Part shown: positions 57,101 through 64,000 of the stretch, piece by piece
Numbering within the stretch: the first letter of the stretch is position 1
Layout of the letters: each line of letters begins with the position of its first letter
Assembly: GCA_009602725.1 (NCBI GenBank)
Contig: WELB01000022.1
Span: 971,790-1,035,789, forward strand
Direction: 5' to 3'
Length of the DNA stretch: 64,000 nucleotides
DNA from: Spirogloea muscicola
Lineage: Eukaryota > Streptophyta > Zygnematophyceae > Spirogloeales > Spirogloeaceae
Translations under genes and position numbers: made by a program
Notes under the pieces: generated by a model
What the model saw: the letters and a program-made list of their open reading frames with translations, nothing else
The model's database searches: none
Told to the model about the DNA's origin: nothing

Positions 57101-58359
57101 GAGCTAGCAAGAGTCTCATAGATTTCTCACAACACTCCCACTCTAGCAAGTATGATCCTAACAAGACAACAAGCCAAACTATGCTCAATAATTGGACTTC
57201 CTGCTGCTTGCTCAATAATTGGACTTCTTGATAGACAACATGCACCCCCCACGCTGACCTATAAATGACTTGGTCTTGTGCAGTTGTACAAGCGCATCAA
57301 AGTAACTTCGGGCTGCATTCACAACGTCACACAAATTGCATGCTCTTGACACCACAATCTTTTGATGTCATTGGTTATGAATGCCTTCCAAACCGTGCCC
57401 ATGAATTTGACTACTTTACAAGGGGTACGCAGTGACCAATGGCCGTAGAAAGGCAAGCGGGGGAGGGCGAGCAAGGCTTCTACTTTTCTGAGAGCCAGAA
57501 GTGTGCCAGTTGCTGCCGGAGGCACAGCTACGGCGTGACGTGTCCAGCTATCTCCACCTGTCACATCGGTGAGGAAGGCAGATATTGGCAACTTGAGTGG
57601 TGACCTCAATGCCTGGCTAGTAGAGGATGGTGTGGCTTGCTCGGTGCGTCAAAGCCTCCGCATCTTGAGTGGGAATTGTAGCCACCTGGTTCGTGGAGGA
57701 ACCTGCCAGTGGCAAGATCCAGTAAGCAGTCATCCACTCCAAGGATTCATGGAGCCTGTGATTTCTGTACGCGCTTATTGACTAGTATGCTTGAAGTGGT
57801 GTCATTGACTCGACACATCAATGAATGTGCACAACAATGCGCTGCTTGACGTTGAAGGCTGTCTTTGCTCCCGTCTTGACAATTGATCTGTCTTTGCTCC
57901 CGTCAATCTTGTCTTCATTTGGCGCTTGTTTGTCAAGGAGATGCTCTGTGTACAACAGCTATTTGCTGTGCTGCTGTTGAGCACCGGCTGCCCAGGATTC
58001 ACTTGTCTCGTGAGACTTGGGCCCTGGTTCTATGATATCCAACTCAAGCTGGCCTAACTGTGGCTTTGTGACCCTGGAGATCGTGGAATCAGTTGTGAGA
58101 TCGGCGTCGTGTGATGCCTCGGCATGGGTGGTCCCCGCTTCGATGATGACCTCGCTGTACCTAGTGTTGGCGGCTGATTTTCTCTCACCCTGGTCTGTGC
58201 TGGTGCGCAATCCAACCTGGTCTGTGCTGTGCACAATCCAGATACTGATTTGGTGTTTGACACTGTAGCGTGATCAGGAAGGTGCTGTCCGCCAACATCA
58301 TTGACCTAGAGGCCTGGAGTCAGTAGCAAATTGTTTTGACTTCCACTTTAAGGTCTCGG
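57101..58359. other. Unassigned AT-richer region
   Basis: A 27-bp unit starting TGCTCAATAATTGGACTTC is tandem at 57182-57208 and 57209-57228 (partial). No protein family recognised on either strand. Confidence 0.3.
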
Positions 58360-59960
58360 GCTCTTGCAGCTGCTAATGGTGTCATCACAACTACGGCCTG
58401 TCTCAGCAAGCCCACGGCTTGGTGAGACAGGGTTGGCCAGACATTGTCAATGCCACCTATGGCAGTAATTGCCTTGTCATTCCATCGCCTGTATTTCCCT
58501 TGTGGTGCTAACATGTCAAGCCATGTATATCGCTTGTGGATTACATAGCATGAATCTTTGTCTCCTGCCCGAGTGGCCTGCATTATAGGCCACCTTATTG
58601 GGTGGTGAAGGGTGAGTCATCACCCAAGCTGAGTCCTAAGCATTTTTTGCAGTCGGAGCTGGAAGGCTGCTGGCACTGGATGTGCCTGCAGCTGACTAGT
58701 GCATTATAGTGTAATCTGGGGAGTGATCGTCTCCGTATTTGATTCTCAGTGCGATTGTTTTGAAAGCATGTTTGCATGTTGAGCCGGAAGGCTGTGTTTG
58801 ATGAAGTCTATTTACAGGCAACCGGTTTGGGCTGTGCAACTGACTGTGACGATGAGAATGTAAAGTCACTCTGACTCTATAAGGAGTGTGGTAGTCTCAC
58901 CTGGTGCGGCTTTCGGCGACTATTCAAAGGAGATTATGGTTGCATACTCCATGCTTGTTCCGGACGGGTAACCTCATCACCAATGTGGCTCACTGAAGCC
59001 CCGACGCTCTGCCGCCGTACTGTCCCATGTATCGCCTGAGTAATCTCGTGTGTAAAGAGATGCAATTCCATTGGGCGACTTGCTAAAGAAGGGCATGTTG
59101 AGCATCCTCAGTCGCCAAGATGGTGCACAAAAACTCGTCCTTGAGAAACAAGATGGTTTGTGTTTGGTTGTGCATCCAGTATCGAGCTTTAAACAAGCTC
59201 CTGTCAAATAGCTGGTGCCTATGCCCCTGTCAAATAGCTGGTGCCTATGCCTAACGTTGATGATCTGTGAGATTGTTTTGAGGGAGCCACTGTACGGAGC
59301 TCCTTCGGCTCGCAAAGTGATCATCACCACTTTTCTTATCTGCCTAAAGAGGTCCCCAGTTGGTGTTCATGGCTGGCACCTCCACTTCAACGTTTGCTCG
59401 ATTTTGGATGGACCCCTGACACGTGGCAGACACTAATATAAGAAGTTTGGCTTTGTATGACGTTGAGGTCTACCAAAGAGCACCGGTCCTCGCAAAGCAC
59501 CCGAGATTCACATTAGCAAGTGCAAGAAGTTTTCATCACGTGCCGGTCACTTCTATGCCAAACGCGTCTCCAGAAGGATGCATCGTGCTTATTGCAAATT
59601 GTGAGCAAAGGCGGGCTCAGCGTCGATCTCCAGAAATATTAGACATGTCATGGTTGACGGAAGGACTGGCTAGTTGCACGGACTGTGCTGCTATTATTCT
59701 CTGCAAGGGTCCAACCGTATGGCATGTCCTCTTACAACGCTCGTGAGGCTATTTTCTAGGGTGGACGTCAGATGGCACAGGACATTAGGGGAAAGAAGCA
59801 CGGAATCTGGTTTTTCCACCTCATTTTGGCCTTGCCTTGAGACCGCGCGTCATGACATACATGCGATGCGTCTGTGATCAGCACTGTGCTACCAACTTGC
59901 AGGAAGGTCAATCAGTAGAATTCAAGTCTGCAGCTCAGTCTCAATAGCGAAGCTCAACCA
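58360..59960 (+). pseudogene. Ty3/gypsy remnant G8, very decayed
   Basis: 58360-58900 aligns by eye with 10180-10700 of G1 ('gagacagggttggcc.....tattgtcaatgcc', 'gagccggaaggctg'). The RT start follows at 58980-59260 (TGTCCCATGTATCGCCTGAG and the 'gaagggcat.ttgagc' block). A trace of RNase H appears at 59800-59950 (block 'ttggccttgccttgaga'). No open frame of useful length. Confidence 0.6.
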
Positions 59961-60189
59961 CAGGAGGTGTAATTTTCGGCCCCTAACACGCAGGTAAGAG
60001 CGGAATGCGTCCTTCGTAAGTGGGTGCTTAGGGGAAGAAGGGACATCCAGCGGAATGTTTGCCCTGTGACGTCGCCGCTAGGCAGCGGCTCCGTCTCCTG
60101 GGCACTCGCCGCAGACTTTTAACAAGCGAAACGCTGCTACTAGTCTTCACAACGAGCCTGCAACGACGGAGTGCCTCTTTCCCTGCAGC

Positions 60190-60700
60190 GAGCTACTCAG
60201 ACCTGATATTGCTCACTCGTGGGTACTGAGCTTCCCTCTGCATCGTTTCTGTGTTCTGCAGTGTTTTGTAGTGTAGTCCTTTTTCCGGCTCCTTTCTTTG
60301 GCTTTGGACATTGTCCATTCTTTTTTGGGCTGGCTTTGCCAGCCCCTCTTCTCTATGGGCGCGCACTTCTCGCAACGAGCCCCACAGGAGCAGTCTGCTC
60401 CTCTGTGCCACTCTCCCTCCACTGTGCACCTCCAACTTTGGGTCTTGTGTCCTGCTACCGCATGCGTTTGTCTATGTCGCTACAGCGTTCCCAAGCGCTT
60501 GCTTTGCATCGCCGCGCTGGTCGCGCCCTTGCAGCAGCCTCTGGCTTGCGCAGCGGGGTTGCTCTTCCTCCCCTCAGCTCATCTGACTTCCTACTGCTGA
60601 CACGGGGTTACTAAGAGCGCCCTGGCTGCCTAGCCTGTGGCTCCGTCATGAACACCTGTATCATCTGGCTGGCTTTCACAGCCGCTCTTCTGACATCAGC
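60190..60700 (+). repeat. LINE 3'-tail copy
   Basis: Two parts: 60190-60370 is the inverse of 54575-54780, and 60430-60680 repeats 8830-9080. This long copy shows that both blocks belong to one tail. Confidence 0.7.
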
Positions 60701-61043
60701 AGCCGCTCTTCTACTGTGCATGGGGTCACCCCAAGGCCCGCACATTGGACCGAGCCTGACCCACGGGCTGTCTCGACAGGCGCCATGCCGTCGAGCATGG
60801 CCGAGGCCAAAGATGCCGCTGAGAATAACCAGGCCGAGCATGCTGCCAAGGGCGTCCAAGCCCGAGCGTGCCGCCGAGCATGTCCGAGGCCGAGCATGCT
60901 GGGAGCAAGCGAGGCCACCCGGTCCAACTTGGCCGGAACAGATCGAATGAGAACAGCACTACTGCCAGGGCGGCATGAACCGCCCGAGACGAGACTAACG
61001 GCCATATCAGCAGGGTAGATTTTTACGATTTGTCGACACTGAT
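60701..61043. repeat. Degenerate short repeat stretch
   Basis: Several 'gccgagcatg' units with variants between 60790 and 60905. No coding content recognised. Confidence 0.35.
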
Positions 61044-63350
61044 TTGAACGCCATAGGCTTTAGCAGCCATTTCTGGCGCTCACAACGCGTGGGTAATTAC
61101 ATCGGAGCAAGAGCTCCTCTCTTGTGCAAGCCCTCCATGTATGACGACTATATTTCGAGGAACGTTTTTTTATTTGTGAAACAAACGAAGGCCAAAATGG
61201 CCAAGTACAAAAGAAGGCAAGCTCTTTCAATGACGTATATTACCCAATGCAGACTGACACGCTCAGTAATCACGCGTCAATACATAAAGGTCGATAATCG
61301 ATGCCTAAATACCATCTGGCAGATTCTAAGCCCTTCTGCCACCAGCTAGAGCTTGCCCAGCTTTCTGGTGCAAAGCATGAGCCTGAGCACGTTGTAGACA
61401 GGCTGACACTCGTCGTCGCAAGAACGACAGATATGCAGCTGGCAGACCCATCTCAGCCGGAAGTACATCTACACGACGCGCATAACCTACATTGGCAATA
61501 TTCTAGAATGTGGAAACGTGTACCGAAATAATAAAAGTCATCAACTGCAGCTGGCAGGAGCTGATCGCATTTGGGGTAATCGAAGTAATGCTGCAGCTTT
61601 TTGTGTTTCGCACTTCCCACTGCGTGGTCAGTGATGTGCGTCGATACTGGACCTCTATAAGCCTCCGTGACAACATCAACCAAGGCCCATGGTTTCCCAC
61701 CAGGTTGCACGCCCACAATGTCAAGGGTGCGGCGATGACGACGTCCCTGGGCATCCGTGGTGATAGGCTACCAAGAAGAGTTTACCAATCCAAATAGAAG
61801 CAGCGAGTCAAACAACATTCTTATTACGCCATCTACGAAAGTGAGTAATTTTGATGTTAAGAGAAGGTGTAAAAGCTTTCGAGCCAGGTCTACTAGGTCG
61901 AGGGTGGAATCTACTATTACGGACCGCTGTCCGACTCACCTATTTTCAAGCACAACAGGTCTTGAGCAGGCATCGTCATGCTGAGTGAGCTAATTGTGTG
62001 GCACAAAGTGAATAGGGAGTACCGCCTTGCAAGTAGCAAAACTGCGGATGTGGTGAAGCGCAACACTGTATCGGCTGCTTTGACGGCTGCAGTGCCAGCT
62101 GCCAGAAGTGGGCCGCGACCAGACTCGGAATCTGGGCAGTGACGTTCAGAGAGAGACGCAGCTCCGCTGCTGCCTTCTGCCGCAACACATCGCTTTAGCT
62201 CACTGCCGGCATTCACTGAAGCTTGACTGCGCGCCCTTGCAGAATATGTGCCCCATATGCAGAGCCACCTCCTGCTAACGGTGCTTCAGGGCAAGACTAC
62301 GGCTGTGCAGTTTGCGCTGGCGCTTTGAAGTATGGGAGAATTGCTGCTGTACCCCTCCTATGACCGGGCAAATACAGAACACCCTGACCCCTCGACTGCG
62401 CTTGCAGAAATAGAGACGAACTCTCCCAGCAGAAGTGACCCGTTGATGTAAAGTATCGCAGTCAGAGACCATTCTCTCGAGTGCACCAACTTTCCACCAC
62501 AACTGTCCAAGGACACTGGTCCAGTATAGGGCGATGGCTGTGATTGGCCAGCTCGAGAGAAAAGTCTCTGACCGCGATACTTTACATCAACGGGTCACTT
62601 CTGCTGGGAGTATGCAAGCATATTGGCACCAGGCGAGCTATGTCCACAGCCTTGCCTATACAGAGTGGTGGCTACACAAAAAAAATCAATTGGCTTCGGA
62701 TGGATATGCTTGGCACTTTGTCAACCCCAGCCAGACTGACTTGCTCTACATAGTATGCTGGTAATGCATGCCATAAGTCTGCCGTAAATGCACCCATCTT
62801 CGTATGAATCTGCCTAGCACCGCTGCAGGTGGGGGGTGGGTACTGAAACCCAGAGCCGGTACTGGAACCCTTCTGGCTAATAGATGAGACCTGCTTTGTT
62901 TGATATTTGCCCAGCGACGGCAAACGGCTAATGCTGACCGACGTCATATAGATGTTGCTTTTGACGTAGGTCAAGAGCTGCTGGAAATCTTCCTGAACTA
63001 TCCTCAATTACCTTGCGGGGCTGTGGGTGTTACCCAAGTGGGGTCGAACCTTTCCCCGTGGTACACCTTGTTGGCAAAGTGGCCTATGAGCTTGAAGCAC
63101 AGGAACACTTGTCGACTTCGATATCTTCCGATGTGTCTCAGCTGCGGATCCTTGGTTCGCATTGCAGTCTTCAACCGCCCCCACTTCTACTCCTGATTGG
63201 AAATCGGCTTAGATTGAAGTTAGAATTGAGATATTATGACCCTACAGGCACGGAGTCAAGGACCAGTGCGCTCCTTTTAGGGCTTCGTCATAGGAGGTGT
63301 CAGGAGCAATATACCCTCCTACGCAGTGAGGCGCCAGCACTCTATGGGGC
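61044..63350 (+). pseudogene. Ty3/gypsy remnant G9, very decayed
   Basis: RNase H traces ('ggagcaagagctcctctctt' at 61101 and 'gacttactttcaagcacaac'-like at 61930), a short integrase core (62545-62740: ERKVSDRDTLHQRVTSAGSM, with DRD) and the GPF/GKVAYELEA module with VSQLRILG (63050-63180). An internal inverted duplication lies at 62423-62610. The stretch 62100-62300 resembles an LTR R region ('ccagactcggaatctgggca' and 'gtgacgttcagagagagacg'). Confidence 0.6.
62423..62610. repeat. Inverted repeat, 59-bp arms
   Basis: Arms 62423-62481 and 62552-62610 are reverse complements with about 3 mismatches and a 70-bp spacer. Both arms derive from the integrase VSDRD region of the chromovirus. Confidence 0.9.
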
Positions 63351-63557
63351 TGCTATGCTGAACTAAGCAACGATTACTGGAGGGGCAAGGTCCAGGGGTC
63401 CGAGGGTGGGGGAGGACCTCACCACCCTTCAGGATTCGGGTGCCCGTTTACTCCTTTCTGGGCTGGCCTCTCACAACCCTTGCCGCCCCGCCGGTCGTCA
63501 CGTCCGGCAGCTGCCTCGGCGTCGTCAGGCAGCGGTGGGGCCGTCGGCCGCAAGTCC

Positions 63558-63989
63558 TCAGTGACCTCCGGGGCGGGAAGGGCCGTCGGGCGGCTGCCAA
63601 AGCAGCGGCGCGCCGGCAGGCCGGGGGCTGTCGCAGACCTCGCAGGCGGCCAGGAAAGGCGAGTTGGGAAACGTGCAGGCCGCGCACGTCCAGACGTAGT
63701 CGCCGCCGCCGCCGCCGCCGCAATCGGGTGCCTCGTCGTCCAAGTCTTGCCCTCCCAAGCCATATCTATTTTCCTCATGACCTTCCAGGGAGAGATCTTG
63801 CAAAAGCGGGCAACAGATGATGATGGTACCCAACACATCTGCCTCCTCTTGGGATCTAAGAAATACCAGAAACAAAGATACTACCTCCAGGTGCGCCAGA
63901 CCAGGCAGCTGTTCGACTCGTTGCGCAAAGTGCTTGACCCAGAATTGGTCACTGGCCAGCTTGGTGAGGAAGGGGCGCTCTGCCAACAT
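63558..63989 (-). CDS. RanBP2-type zinc finger protein, 3' part (LRR-like upstream)
   Basis: The frame is open from the window edge to TGA at 63560-63558; the Met at 63989 need not be the start, as there is no stop upstream inside the window. Residues 1-75 read like leucine-rich repeats of the F-box type: LPGLAHLEV, then ADVLGTIIICCPLLQDLSLE. After an acidic and poly-Gly linker comes WTCAACTFPNSPFLAACEVC, matching the RanBP2/NZF finger W-x-C-x2-C-x3-N-x6-C-x2-C with every key residue. This fold binds RNA or ubiquitin in other proteins. The partner and function here are unknown. A short intron in the LRR-like part cannot be excluded. It is intact and not repeated elsewhere in the window, so it is probably a host gene. 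Confidence 0.7.
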   Translation of the reverse strand: MLAERPFLTKLASDQFWVKHFAQRVEQLPGLAHLEVVSLFLVFLRSQEEADVLGTIIICCPLLQDLSLEGHEENRYGLGGQDLDDEAPDCGGGGGGDYVWTCAACTFPNSPFLAACEVCDSPRPAGAPLLWQPPDGPSRPGGH

Positions 63990-64000
63990 TCTCAGCGGCC

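Overview
The window looks like nuclear DNA of a green alga, probably a chlorophyte. It is GC-rich, with short GT-AG introns and conserved nuclear genes that resemble plant and algal proteins. It carries chromodomain-bearing Ty3/gypsy retrotransposons (chromoviruses), Ty1/copia elements and LINEs. The inserted mitochondrial pieces are plant/green-algal in type. This lineage call is an inference; no ribosomal marker is present.

Layout. Only three host genes can be supported, all near the ends. TSR3 (18S rRNA aminocarboxypropyltransferase) occupies 1-2004 on +, with eight exons and the 5' end outside the window. An AMI1-like amidase converges on it at 5500-3365 on -; its N-terminal exon, which should hold the catalytic lysine, is not visible. 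At 63989-63558 on - is the 3' end of a gene with an LRR-like stretch and a RanBP2-type zinc finger.

Between 5.8 and 63.4 kb almost everything recognisable is nested retrotransposon debris. 5.8-9.3 kb: LINE C-terminal ORF and LINE 3' tails. 9.3-14 kb: decayed chromovirus G1 with a pair of LTRs. 14-26.6 kb: stacked LTRs, then two copies (G2 on -, G3 on +) of one chromovirus arranged head to head, each with its 3' LTR facing outward. 26.6-34.9 kb: chromoviruses G4 and G5 with LTRs. 34.9-38.4 kb: a copia remnant on - split by LTR insertions. 38.8-42.3 kb: G6 on -, internally deleted and carrying a 0.7-kb insertion. 42.4-48.7 kb: G7 on +, interrupted by a solo LTR and by about 0.84 kb of mitochondrial nad1. 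48.7-50.1 kb: LINE RT fragment and tails. 50.2-54.4 kb: a copia element interrupted by mitochondrial DNA with an intact-looking tRNA-Cys. 54.4-63.4 kb: LINE tails, unassigned DNA and two very decayed chromoviruses (G8, G9).

The most notable observations are two separate mitochondrial insertions, nad1 in a gypsy pol gene and trnC in a copia integrase gene. Next are the large inverted chromovirus pair and a 105-bp in-frame tandem repeat between the RT and RNase H of the copia polyprotein. LTR family labels A-E and element labels G1-G9 are mine, used only for cross-reference.
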